Of a stretch of 64,000 bases of DNA, positions 41,120-52,830 are shown piece by piece (position 1 is the first letter of the stretch; each line of letters begins with the position of its first letter). Source of the DNA: Crambe crambe. Its lineage: Eukaryota; Porifera; Demospongiae; Poecilosclerida; Crambeidae. The translations under genes and the position numbers were made by a program. The notes beneath the pieces are model-generated. The model did not search any database. It was not told the DNA's origin and saw only the letters and a program-made list of their open reading frames with translations. Location of the stretch: contig OZ004584.1 of NCBI GenBank assembly GCA_963924555.1, forward strand, positions 1,549,001 to 1,613,000, in the 5' to 3' direction.

Positions 41120-44100
41120 TCAATCATCATTCGGGAGAATCAATGCAAGTTTTGTGATGGGACGTGTGTAGATTCCATTGGCAGTTCTGATGGTTGCCAC
41201 GCGTACCAAATTATCTTTTCCTGGGTGAACTTCGATTATACGAGCCAGGGGCCATTTAGTAGGTATAGGAGAATCTTCATGAATTACAACCAAATCACCA
41301 GGCTGAAGGTTTCGGGTAGGGCGTCGCCATTTGTTGAAACGGCCAAGTTGGGAGACATATTCAAAGGACCAACGTTTCCAGAAATGTCTGAGCAGATTTT
41401 TGCATAGCTGCCAACGCTTGAGCAGAGAGATAGACTCACTTGGGGTCATTTCTGGTAGAGCCATCAATGGTTTGCCAATGAGAAAGTGACCGGGTGTGAG
41501 TGCCTCGATTCCGTCATCATCGTTGGGAAGTGGAACCAGGGGTCTGCTGTTGAGGCAAGCTTCAATTTGCATGAGTAGAGTAGAAAGTTCTTCATAAGTT
41601 AGTTTGACATCACCTAGGATCCGTCTGAGATGAATCTTCGTCGACTTGACAGCTGCTTCCCATAATCCACCAAAGTGGGGTGCATGTTGGGGGATGAACT
41701 TCCAATTGATCTTCTTATCACTGAGGTACTTGCCGACATCATCTTGAGTGGATTGTTGTTGTAGGAATCGATAAAGTTCCTTGATTTCTCGGGAAGCTCC
41801 AGTGAAGTTAGTTCCATTGTCGCTCCATATTAGCGAAGGGAGACCGCGTCGAGATATGAAACGTTTCAGGCAAGCAATGAAGGCTTCTGAGGTGAGATCA
41901 GTCACCAATTCGAGATGGACTGCCTTGACTGAGAGGGAGACAAACACACTGATGTAAGCCTTAACTACGGTCGGCTTACGCACATATCCATACTTGATTA
42001 GTACTGGACCAGCATAGTCGACTCCAACTTTGTCGAATACCGAGCCAGGCGTGATCCGTTCAGCAGGGGGCTGTCCAAACATTTGAGGTTTGGGTCTTGG
42101 AGAGAGAGGCAGCGAGCAGAGTAGGACCTGCATGCAGTAGCCGCAAATGTTCATCACGGATCATCAAGCGAGTGAGAGGGTGTTTACCATGTAATATGGT
42201 GGGGTGCTGAGACTGGTAAGACGACGTCTGTGAGAGTTGTTTTCTGCCGCCTACACGGAGAATATCCAATGAATCAATGAAAGGTTGTAGAGGCAAAAGT
42301 GAACTTGACGAGGAGAGCCTTTGCTTTCCTTGGAGTGACTTCAGATCAGATTGGAAATGAGCAACCTGAATGACCTTGACCCAGTAGCTCTCTGCTGATT
42401 GCAATTCAGAAGTTGTGAGATGAGCCTTGTTTCGTTCCACAGGATTCTTGTTTTGAGAGTTTTGAATGAAACGAATTATCCATGCAGTAAGGCGTTTCAG
42501 GTGGTCAAAGCTGGAGAATTTGTCAATCGGAATGATTGGTGTGAGATTTTGAGCAAGTACAAGTAGTGACACTTCACTTACTTCTACTTCTGGTTGATTG
42601 GGAGGGAGAGGTAATCTCTCAGGCCAACTAGAGGATGGTTCCTTAAGCCAGGTAGGTCCATTCCACCAGAGAGGGTGATTGATGAGCACAGAGGGGTAGA
42701 GGCCTCTAGATGCGCAATCAGCAGGGTTGTCTGCTGAGCGAACATGTCTCCATTTGTCTGGAGGGATGAGATCGACTATGGTAGAGATCCGGTTGCCAAC
42801 ATAAGTCTTAAAACGTCTAGGACTTCCATCCAGCCAATTTAGTACAATCGTGCTGTCAGTCCAGGCATGTACATGGGAGAGGGGGACGTTAAGAACTTGT
42901 CTTACATGGTGAATGAGTCGAGCTAGCAGTTGGGCTCCACATAGCTCTAGACGAGGGATAGTCAGCCGCTTGATGGGTGCTACTTTGCTCTTAGACATTA
43001 CCAGCGAGATGTGAGCATGGTTGGAGGTATCTGTGATGCGTAGATAGATCACAGCTGCATATGCAAGTTCAGAGGCATCCGAGAAACCGTGGATTTCCAT
43101 GGAGAGTACCTGAGATTCCTTCTTAAAGTAGCAGCGGGGAATTTCCCTTTGAGAGAGTAGGTGTAGCTCCGTCCTCCATTGCAGCCAGGCGACCTGAATA
43201 CTTTCAGGTACAGAGTCATCCCAGCCAACCTTGAGTTCCCAGAGCCGCTGCATGAGGATTTTAGCCATGACAGTGGAGGGAGAAAACCAACCCAGAGCAT
43301 CAAACGTTTTCGCAACATCTGAGACAAGGCTACGCTTTGTTAGGGTCTCCATTTGTGTGGGAGAGGGCACCGATAGCTTAAAGCAATCCTTTTGAGTATT
43401 CCACTGGATGCCAAGAGTTTTGGTGTACTCTTGCGTTGAGGGCATTTCTTGGATTGACTTGACATTCTTGAAGTCTGCTGGCAAGTGTTGAATGGCTTGT
43501 GGCTCGCTGGAATTCCATTTCCTGAGGAAGAAACCTCCCTTGGAGAAGAGGTCTTGCAACTGGTGCTGAAGCTCAATAGCCTCTTGAACAGAGTCAGCTC
43601 CTGTGAGCCCATCATCAACATAGAACGAGGTGTTTACGCTCTTTGCCGCCAAGGGGTACTCCATATCGTAGTCCCTAGCATTTTGCTTGACTGCCATGTT
43701 GGCTGCAAACGAGGAAGCTGAGACTCCAAAGGTGACACGAGTCATCCTGTAGTCGAGTAGAGGATCTTTAGGATTGTTTCGCCACACAAATCTGTGGAGG
43801 TCTCTGTCAGCTGGAACCAGTTCCACGGCCCGATACATTTTGCTAACATCTGTTGTGAGAGCAACACGATGTGTGCGGAACTGCAACAGAACATCAATGA
43901 GAGGAGGATGAGTAGTTGGTCCGACAAGCAGACTGTCATTGAGAGAAATACCGGTACTAGACTTGGCTGAGGCGTCAAATACGACTCGGAGTTGGGTTGT
44001 GGTGCTTTCTTCCTTGCGGACAGCATGCATGGGAAGATAGAAAGTCTCCTGAGTAGGTTTGTTCAAGTCTGCTTCCGGTACTAGCTCAGCATGTTTCAGA

Positions 44101-46550
44101 TCCTTGTATTCATTCATGACTGCAGCAAATTCATCAAATTGGTTCTTGGAGTGGAGTGATCGCTCCAGATGTAGGAATCGGCGTACAGCAGATGATCTGG
44201 ATTCACCAAGCGGTTTTGTCTGAGGGTTTTTGGGTAATGGTACAACAAATCTACCATCTTCATTCCTCTTGTGGTTTTCCACAAAATGTTTGACAACAGC
44301 ACGTTCCTCAGGTGAGTGGTCTGAGGCACTCCTTGGACATTCCTCAATTTCCCAAAACTTGCGGAGAATGTCGTCACCAAAGAGTGTTGCTACATGGTGG
44401 GATGCAACATCTGAGGAGAGTTTGAGGTTGTCTATCTTGCCAGTGAGGACCCATCCAAACTTAGTTTCAAATGCAACGGGTGTGCCGGGTGGTCCATTCC
44501 GCCGGCCGTGCAACAGTACATCAGCATAGACGTCTACTCCCAGGAGTATGTCGATCTTGTTAGGCTGATCAAAGTTGGGATCCGCGAGATGCAGATCGTT
44601 GAGATGAATCCAATTGGCATTGAAATAGACAGGTTGAGTGGGCAGATCACAGGTCACACGTGGAACGACTATCGCTGAGACTTGCATTTTCTCCGAGGAT
44701 GAGACCAGAGGTGAGATTGAAAAAGTGGCAATGGATTGCAAGGGAGTTCCACGAGACATGCCAGTGATACCGGAGATTCGAATGTGCTGAGTTGACATTG
44801 GCAATCGAAGAGATTGAGTCAATCGCTCAGAAACAAACGAAGTGGAGGAACCCGAGTCAAGTAGACCACGTGCTCGGATACGAGTGCCATCAGGGGCATT
44901 CACAAACATTTGACATGTCATCAACAGTGAGCTCCCAGCACCAGACTGAGCGTAGCTTGAAACCATTGGTGCCACTGCTAGAGCAGAATTGTGTACATTT
45001 TCTGCAGGAGATTGGTGTTGCTCTTTTTCTGACATCGACTTGGCTTCAATATGGAGCAGAGTGTGGTGTGGCTTCTGACACTTTCTGCAACGATTGTTGC
45101 TACCACAATTCTTGGAGAAGTGGCCTGGTTTAAGGCAGTTGAGGCAAACATTGCTTGATCGAACGGTAGACAACATCTTATCGTGTGGGAGCAATTTAAA
45201 TTGTGGGCAGGCATACAGGGGGTGCTTCATGGTTTTGCAGAGTGAGCAATTAGGTACATCTGATGGTGAGGTATTTGCTGTAAGGGAAGTCGCTGACTTG
45301 GGAAAATGTTTCCGCATCTGATGATGTCCCTTGGATTCACTTGAGCAGGTCTCTGATGCTTGTGCCCGGAGATCGAGGAATTTGAGCAGGTCGTCATAGT
45401 GAGGGATCTTCTTGGCATCTTGGCTGGACTTCTGCCATTCGAACATGGTGTCCTTGTCAAGTTTCAACTCCAATAGAGCGGTGATGAATGAGCCAGTGGG
45501 TTCTTCCTTCATGGCCTTAAGTGCTCTCAAATGCTGCTGAACTGTGTCATAGAATCTTCGGATTTCCTTGCCGGATCCATCTTTCAAGCTAGACACCTCA
45601 CATATCTTCCTGACATGAGTTTGGTGGATGATACGTGGACGGTCATATCGAGCTTTGAGAGAGTCGATAGCTTCCTTGTATTGGTCACCGGAGTGAGACA
45701 GGCCCTCAATCACATTCTTGGCTGTGCCATCTTTCAAGGAGTGTCTGAGGTATACCAATTTCTCAGGGGTGGAGATGTCAGAGCGCTTGTCTACAGATGT
45801 GCTGAACTGTTCCCAAAACGTTTGCCAATGTAGTAATTCTCCATCAAAGGCAGGCACATCAATTTTTGGGAGCTTGACAGCACGTGATTCAGGTGTAGTT
45901 GTGGAAACAGGCCCTGTAACCGGATCGAATAGGAGCTTCTTAACCCTTACAGACATAGTGAAGATATTGTCTTCTTGCTTCTGGGAATTACTCATGAGTG
46001 GGTCTGAAACATCTGCCGTTATGGTGAGAATCTCATTCCTGAGTTCAGAGAGCTCCCTCTTCAGATCAGCTAGGTGCTCTTGATACAGATGAAGGAGATG
46101 GATTTCTTTGCCATCCTCATTGAGTTCACCAACCTTCTCATGTATTGAAGCAAGCCGTGCTTGGAGTTGTGCTGAACGTCTCTTGAGGATATCACGGTTT
46201 GATGGTGGGTGACTATCAATGGTTAGAGGTGGAGGTGGAGTGGTAGCAGGAATAATCAATGCTTGTAGTCGAAGGTTGAGATCAGCTACCTCATCATCAT
46301 GCGAGTCCAGGGTTTCTTGTTCCTCAGCAAGCTGCACTTCATCCTCAGTGACATCAATGATGGCGAAATGACGGGTTTTGTAGTCACTATCAAGATTCTC
46401 AAGACGCTTGGAGAGTTGCTGAGCATGAGCCAGGACAGATAGGTCCACTTCTTGGCTCTCAAGTTCGGTCACCTTGGTTATTAGTTTGGTGATGCTGGCC
46501 TTTATTGCACCTCTCCTTCTCCGGAGAACAGCCAAGTTTACGGTGGACAT
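41120..46550 (-). other. BEL/Pao gag-pol coding region
   Basis: Coding part of the young LTR element. Order on the minus strand: a coiled-coil, gag-like region (about 46550-45300); zinc knuckles of the CxxCxxxGHxxxxC type followed by a CxxCxxxHH box (about 45200-45050), as usual in BEL/Pao; aspartic protease with LLDSGSS (about 44870); reverse transcriptase with YVDD (about 43620); RNase H; and an integrase with a DDE core in the last about 1 kb (to 41120). No envelope-like part is seen. The coding part has about one break. Confidence 0.9.
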
Positions 46551-46841
46551 GTTTGAGTGTAGGGTTTGGATGAGTGCTTATCAACAAGCCACACTTGACC
46601 ACAAATATTTTGTGGTAAAACGGGCGACTCTTTGCAGTGCAAAATAGTCGGAAGATGCGGGAACAATAGAGGCGATGGATCGAGAATGGTTACATGTGCA
46701 CCTTTGTGCGACGGGGAATGGATATGCACCTTTGTGTACGACAGAGAATGGACTGTATATTGATAGTTGGACGTCTTAGACAAGAAAGAACCAGTTTGTC
46801 AAAGGTTGATCCGTGGAGTAGGATCCGGCTCGAAGGACCAA

Positions 46842-47142
46842 TGTTTACGGTGAGCTCTTCCTTGTGGTGTAACTAGAAATCTAGACAGGCTAGACTAAAG
46901 CGAAACGAGTGAGTAGCTAGAGGCAGGCTCTTAGCTAACTATGCAACAACTATATTTCACAGTAGGTTTAGCTATCAAAATTCTTAGACTTAGCGACAAG
47001 TATAATAATTATTAGTTAAGTGAGGCAAAAATCATAGTGAATACATGGCGCAGGGCGCATGGCCCACCACAAAGAGGAAATAACATGACCAAGGGAGGAG
47101 CATACTTCAAATTGGGTCAAAGTACAATAAAGTGAGTGAACA
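46842..47142 (-). repeat. 5' LTR of the BEL/Pao element
   Basis: 301 bp, the pair of 40751-41051. Followed in element orientation by the candidate primer-binding site at about 46825-46841. Confidence 0.95.
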
Positions 47143-47416
47143 CTAAAAGAATTTGCATACATGTGTAGCTATTTAAAAGCTGTGACTACAACAGCCACTA
47201 TCGTCTGTTATGTGGTTGTTTATGTTGCAGAAACACTTTCGACATCTGTCTAAAATAATTTGAATACATGTATTTAAAAGCTGTGACGAGATACATCGGC
47301 CATTATCCTCTGTTAGCTGCTTCTGTTGCAGAAACATGCATGCATCTGTCATCGTTTACAATCTTGCCAAAATGGATACTATAATAACTAGCTATACACT
47401 ATAAGAATGGAAGCTT

Positions 47417-47514
47417 TTACTGCACACCATTTTATCCCAATAACACACACTGTTTTGATAACACACTCACTCACACACCGTTGTTTTTTTAGTGTGTGTA
47501 TGGGTGTGCAGTCA
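47417..47514. promoter_or_regulatory. conserved hairpin upstream of family copy B
   Basis: ACTGCACACC at 47419 pairs with GGGTGTGCAGT at 47502, about 220 bp before the start codon, as in copies A, C and E. Confidence 0.4.
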
Positions 47515-47732
47515 CTGCAGTACACTGTGTATCCTCTGTTTGCATCTGTTATTGTTATACTTGCCATTGCTATAACATGATAGTTCAGTTAGCTAGCTAT
47601 CATGGAAAGTGTTTCTGCAACATAAATAGTTTTGCTATAGGGCATACAATTATATTAGCGAAGCAAATAAAAAGCTGAATGTAATGTTAACAGGTTTCAA
47701 TTCCCTCATCAATAGCTAGTGTTAGAATAAAA

Positions 47733-48850
47733 ATGAGTAATATTGATGATGATACAAGATACAACATTCATGAAAATGAATGCTATGCAACTACAATGCG
47801 TGCCTCAGTTGTTAATAGAGATGAAGTTTTCTCAAAGAAGAATTCTTCTGCATTTTAATGATTACAGTTCCAGTCATTTTGCTTATCATTGCAGTCTTTA
47901 TCAGCATTGTATTTGCCTTTGTGAGATCTCGAATTTGAAGAACATTTCTTTTGGTCAATCAAATTAGGAATTAGCAAGACTGAATAGCTAGTGTGACGCC
48001 AATAGACGAATGCTCAATATTTCAATGCTTAAGTTAAACCAGTCGAGGCAAGATTATTCTATGCTGAAGAACAGAACCCAGGAAATTGATCGATAATTTA
48101 GAGAACCTAGGTTTGCATCCAAGTTATCCTGCTTCATGTGCTGCTGTTCTCCAGTTTATTCCCTCCTCTCCCTCAGGCCACTACTGGATCAGGTCATCCG
48201 ATGGCTCTGCTGTGCATGTATACTGTGACATGACCAGGTCATGTGGTAACATCACTGGAAGGTGGATGAGAGTAGCTGAACTGGACATGAGAGACAGCAG
48301 TAGCCAGTGTCCCAGTGCTCTCAGGAATGGAACAGATTGCCCTGTACCAACATGCATAATAAACACTGAAGGTCCAAACTGTTCTTCAGTCATTTTTGCT
48401 TCACATGGTTTCAACTACTCCAGGGTCTGTGGGATGATCAGAGCTTATCAAAAAGGAGTGATTGACTCAATTCTTAATGATGGTCAAATAAGAGGTTCTC
48501 CCACTATAGACTCCCTAGCTACATATGTGGATGGCATCAGTCTAACTTATGGTGAATCCCCAAGATAACACATTTTGACGCTTGGTGTTGGTATTCGAGG
48601 TATAATAGTTAGCTGTCTATTAACCTTACTTAATTCATTTTTGTTTCAAAGAGCTCATTACTTTTGTGATGGCATTCACACAAGTACATGGATGTGTACG
48701 TATAATTAACAGGCCTTTATGGAATGGAGGAAGCTGTACTCACTGTGCCTCTTCCATACAACTGACAACATTGAGACGAGAGTGTGTCGTGATCAGCCAC
48801 ATAGTGATGAAGATGTTGCAATTTAAGCATATGAAATTTACATCCAGTGA
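47733..48850 (+). pseudogene. family copy B, decayed two-exon type
   Basis: The start MSNIDDDTRYNIHENECYATT is kept, but several frame changes follow in the membrane helix and stalk. The ectodomain is then readable (SYPASCAAVLQFIPSSPSGH through GGSCTHCAS to the final KFTSSE/EIYIQ-like end at 48850). It groups with copies D and G: all share the GTDCPVPTCIINTEG block and a split after the GVG codons, so it is the two-exon subtype. Multiple breaks make it a pseudogene. Confidence 0.75.
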
Positions 48851-49529
48851 AAGCCATTATTTTTTTAGGGCTCATTTGAAATTTGAACTCACAAAAAACG
48901 AACTAATTTTCTCAGTATTATTTTATGACTGTAATTGTGTAACATGTACCAATTTTACTATTAAATTAATCGGTAATGATAACTTAATAGCTAGATAACT
49001 TCAGCTTAAAAAAATTATTAAACGAAAGTCATAGGGATGATAAGTCAAACATTAAAAATGTTTACATGAGACGTCACAACTGATAGTTACGCTAAATATT
49101 TTAGGCAACATGAACAAGACATCTCAGAATTGTCTTTTATGGGATAGCCATGCTTCTGGGACATGCAGCAATTAATTGCCTTTGCTGATAAAAGCAACTG
49201 AAAGCTAATCATTCATTGACCATACATACATGGATGAATGGTATCAGTGCTGGATTCTCATAGGAATGTCCCTGTGATAATGGTAATAGTATGCCCCCGT
49301 TCTGTCATAAATTAATTCTGTGATGATGAATGCAATATGGTGCATTGTGGGATGATAAGGACTGTAGCTACCTGTGTTAATTGCTGCAATGGTAACTTTT
49401 ATCCATGCATGGTTCAGTGTATCTCTCCCTGCCCCTACCTCTGATGATACTAAAGTGAGGATCTGTGGTGATAAAGTAACAACAATTCTTGAGATTGTAT
49501 ACCAAGATGATCTAATCTTTTAAAGACCA
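48851..49529. other. intergenic with faint family debris
   Basis: Short traces of the ectodomain (for example around 49220-49450, CPCDN-like and WDD-like words) suggest a further, almost erased copy. No readable gene. Confidence 0.35.
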
Positions 49530-50557
49530 TTAAGGGGGGCTCCGACATCCCGCCCACGCGCTTGTTTTGCAGGTTGCTAGGGACTGATATCAAGACTACC
49601 GACACTTGCAGAGATAAGCTACAAAGACCACAGTGGAGGACTTATCTACGGTCATTGATCTCCCAAGAACTAGGGAAAACGGGGCAGTTACCGAGAGGCT
49701 AGCACCGCTTGAAGCTAAAAGGACTAAAATTAATACTTCTTTTTTTGTGCTAAACTTACAATGTTGAAAATAGTCTCACATCCTTCCTTTGCATGCTTAT
49801 AAGACAACTACGGATCGAATTGTCTATATATAACCTAGCTTCCTAAATACACGAATTTCTAGCTTTAGAATGAACTGCTGAAAGCGCTGATCACTTCAGT
49901 TTTCGAAGATTTCCTAATCCCATCCGTAGCTGTCTACCCCAGACCATAAGGAAACAACATGCAAAGTACGGACTCTTCTGGATTTACTGGCGTCTGCAAG
50001 TATACCGCTACACAGCCCCACCCCAGCCCCACCCACTATATCCGGCAGGATGCCGAGTCTTTCTGTCCATGCGGTACTGTTAGTTGAGTGATCGCTCATC
50101 CCACGGTGAGGCGGCCCTGATCCTGGCCAGACTCGGGAGAATCTGGCTCTCTCTCTTCAACACTGCACTTCGGACTCGTCTGGATCTCAACACCTCTTTG
50201 TACCGGAGGTCTGCTAACCCAGACTAGCTCTGGAGTTAGTCTCGCTCGGGCCAGACTCTTCCGGTGACACTGGCTCTGGAATAGGCTCTGAATCTGGCGC
50301 TGGAAATAATTATAGATAGCCTACATTATTTTTCTTCAGGAGTGCTACCTATACTAGCTATTATAGCTACATGCAATTGAATGAATTATTTACTATTAGC
50401 TATGACTTTTCCTGCTTGTATGGTTCATGTACTACCTGTACAAAGTTGTATTCCTAACCTTTTTGTGATTTTTCAGCTCGTTTTCCACAATAATGATCCT
50501 GTTATTAGTGCTTATCCTTACTTGCGCACGCGCGTAGTCATGTCGGAGCCCCCTTAA
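49530..50557. mobile_element. 1-kb TIR element with TTAA target site
   Basis: Ends TTAAGGGGGCTCCGACAT (left, with one extra G) and its complement, each including the TTAA. The CG-rich inner flanks (CCCACGCGC / GCGCACGCGCG) are also roughly inverted. No coding capacity. TTAA targets are used by piggyBac and Kolobok transposons, so it is probably a non-autonomous relative of one of them. Confidence 0.75.
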
Positions 50558-51208
50558 ACTTGTATGGGATGGGAAAAGACACAGGAACACAGGAACCTTG
50601 TGCTAAAATTGCTTGCATGCAGATTTACGCACTATTGAAAATAGCTATACATACAACAACAAATGCACTTGAAATACTACATGTATGTACATGCAATAAA
50701 ACATTTGGACCACATGAGAGGGAATACGTATTACACATAGTAATGTATACCCCCTTCCTGCACCCTTCACCCATGCCAGGGCTATAATGGCCACACTGTT
50801 GATGTCGAATGATATAATGGCCACACTGTTGAGATAACTAATGTTCATGATGAAATCATTAATGGCCACATTGTTGAAATAACTAATGTTCATGTTGCAG
50901 AAACTAACACTTTAACCATAAGTTGCATACATTATGTGTTTACCCCATAAATCTTTAGCTATTATATAGCACTATCCTCTGTTAGCTGTTTATGTTGAAG
51001 AAATACTTTCAGCATCGTTCTGTCTAAAATAATTTGTATACATTTATTTAGCTATAAGCTGTGACTACAACAGCCACTATAATTATATCCTCTGTTAGCT
51101 GAAACACTTTTCCATGCATCTGTCATGTTTACAAATTTAATATGTTTTACCAAATGGACACTATAATAACTATAGCTATAGCTACACTGCAAAAAAAAAA
51201 GGAAGTGT
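50558..51208. repeat. upstream repeat region of copy C
   Basis: Blocks GTTCATGTTGCAGAAAC, TCCTCTGTTAGCTG and ATCTGTCATGTTTAC recur as in the DNA upstream of copies A, B and E, but shuffled. No gene. Confidence 0.55.
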
Positions 51209-51280
51209 TTACTGCACACCATTTTATTCCAATAACACACACTGTTTGTTTTTAGTGTGCGTATTGGGTGTGCAGTACAC
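51209..51280. promoter_or_regulatory. conserved hairpin upstream of family copy C
   Basis: ACTGCACACC at 51211 pairs with GGGTGTGCAGT at 51266. Directly after it sits a second inverted pair, ATATGTTCCGCA... / ...ACGGAACATATA (51287-51335). Confidence 0.45.
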
Positions 51281-51473
51281 TGTGTATATGTTCCGCACGG
51301 ATGCTGAACTTCTGCCCCGTTACGGAACATATATATATCCTTTGTTTGCATCTGTTATAGTTACTCTTACATAATGCTGCCATTGCCAAAACATGATTGT
51401 AGTTTGCTATTATTAATGACCAATCATGAAAAGTGTTTCCGCAACATAAATAGTTTTGCTATAGCTAATTTTG

Positions 51474-51492
51474 AAGCAAATAAAAAAACTGA
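51474..51492 (+). promoter_or_regulatory. candidate TATA-like box of copy C
   Basis: GCAAATAAAAAAACTGAATG-like box about 65-80 bp before the ATG, matching the box of copy A. Confidence 0.35.
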
Positions 51493-51552
51493 ATGTAGAG
51501 TCCAGTTTCAATTCCCTCATCTATAGCTAGTGGTTAGCTGTCTATAATAAAA

Positions 51553-52764
51553 ATGAGTAGAACTGTTGATGATGATACAAGATACAACATTCATGAAAAT
51601 GAATGCTATGCAACTACGATGCATGCCTCAGTTGTTAATAGAGAAGGGAAAAAAGAAGCTTTCTCAAAGAAGAAATTCTTCTGCATTTTAATGATATCAG
51701 TTGCAATCATTTTGCTTATCATTGCAGTCTTTATCAGCATTGTATTTGCCTTCATTGAGATCTCTAATTTGAAGAACATTTCGAATCAGGAATTAGCAAA
51801 ACTGAATAACAAGTGTGAAGCCAATGGACGAATGCTCAATGTTTCAATGCTTAAGTTTAACCAGTTGAGGCAAGATTATTCTATGCTGGAGAACAGAACC
51901 CAGGAATTGATCGATAATTTAGAGAACCTAGGTTTGCATCCAAGTTATCCTGCAGCTTCATGTGCTGTTATTCTCCAGTTAGCTCCTTCCCCTCTATCAG
52001 GCCACTACTGGATCAGGTCCTCTAATGGCTCTGCTGTGCATATATATTGTGATATGACCAGGTCATGTGGTAACATCACTGGAGGGTGGATGAGAGTGGC
52101 TGAACTTGACATGAGAGACAACAGTAGCCAGTGTCCCAGCCCTCTCAATCTGCGTACCGACTCAAACATACGCACATGTGGAAATGGCTCGCAGAATGCT
52201 ACAACCTGTTCTTCAGTGATTTTTCCCACTAATGCCATACAATATTCAAAAGTCTGTGGAATGATCAAAGCTTACCAATATGGCAATCCAGATACGTTTG
52301 GTAACTCTTCGCGACATGATTACGGGATCATACGTCCAAGAAATATAGAACTGGATTACGTGGACGGCATTAGTCTCACTCATGGAAACCCAAGACAGCA
52401 CATTTGGACATTTGCTGCAGGTCTTGATGAAGTAGGTACTTTTCCTATTCTTAATTGTCCCTGCACCAATACTAGGCTAGCAAATCTTGCAAGTCGACCT
52501 CCAGCATTTGTGGGAAACGATTACTTCTGTGATACAGCAAGTAAAGGTCGTTTTCAATACAACACATTCTACCCTAATAACCCCCTGTGGGATGGGGCTG
52601 GTTGTGGACCCCTAAACACCTGCTGTTCCTTGAACAATCCTCCATGGTTTTATAAGCAGCTGCCACAACACACCTCTGATGATATCGAGATGAGGCTATG
52701 TTCTGATGAAGGCAGTAATAATGAAGACACTCCAATAGAAATTATCAATTTATATATACAATAG
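51553..52764 (+). CDS. family copy C: intact type II membrane protein with fibrinogen-like ectodomain
   Basis: A 403-residue single-exon gene and the best reference for the family. Residues 1-45 form a cytoplasmic tail with DDDTRYNIHENECYATT (two tyrosines eight residues apart) and a basic AFSKKKFF stop. About 46-75 is the membrane helix (FCILMISVAIILLIIAVFIS). About 78-130 is a stalk with heptad-like leucines and NVS/NRT glycosylation sites. The ectodomain starts at SYPAASCAVIL; VHIYCDMTRSCGNITGGWMR matches the N-terminal subdomain of fibrinogen-related domains. It ends with CCSLNNPPWFYKQLPQHTSD and IEIINLYIQ and holds about 16 cysteines. It is likely displayed at the cell surface; ligand unknown. 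Related lectin-like folds are possible. Confidence 0.85.
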   Translation: MSRTVDDDTRYNIHENECYATTMHASVVNREGKKEAFSKKKFFCILMISVAIILLIIAVFISIVFAFIEISNLKNISNQELAKLNNKCEANGRMLNVSMLKFNQLRQDYSMLENRTQELIDNLENLGLHPSYPAASCAVILQLAPSPLSGHYWIRSSNGSAVHIYCDMTRSCGNITGGWMRVAELDMRDNSSQCPSPLNLRTDSNIRTCGNGSQNATTCSSVIFPTNAIQYSKVCGMIKAYQYGNPDTFGNSSRHDYGIIRPRNIELDYVDGISLTHGNPRQHIWTFAAGLDEVGTFPILNCPCTNTRLANLASRPPAFVGNDYFCDTASKGRFQYNTFYPNNPLWDGAGCGPLNTCCSLNNPPWFYKQLPQHTSDDIEMRLCSDEGSNNEDTPIEIINLYIQ

Positions 52765-52776
52765 AAACAAATAAAC

Positions 52777-52778
<2 letters not shown>

Positions 52779-52830
<52 letters not shown>
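52779..52830. repeat. (AC)n microsatellite
   Basis: About 25 AC units, 15 bp after the stop codon of copy C, so within its likely 3' UTR. Confidence 0.95.

Larger units (their letters stand above)
40751..47142 (-). mobile_element. BEL/Pao LTR retrotransposon, very young
   Basis: A 6.4 kb element on the minus strand with two 301-bp LTRs (40751-41051 and 46842-47142, TG...CA ends) and a 5-bp target duplication CTAAA (40746-40750, 47143-47147). A likely primer-binding site, TGGTCCTTCGAGCCGGA, directly follows the 5' LTR in element orientation. Parts: gag-like region, zinc knuckles, protease, reverse transcriptase, RNase H and integrase. The LTRs differ at about one position, so insertion was recent. 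It looks almost whole, with about one break in the coding part. Confidence 0.95.

Noticed and set aside
43049-46083. Many ORFs of 75-120 codons on both strands within the LTR element
   Set aside because: They are shadows of the long minus-strand coding region of the BEL/Pao element.
51287-51335. Possible riboswitch or tRNA-like fold upstream of copy C
   Set aside because: It is a simple inverted repeat (ATATGTTCCG.. / ..CGGAACATAT) with no conserved tRNA boxes or aptamer features.
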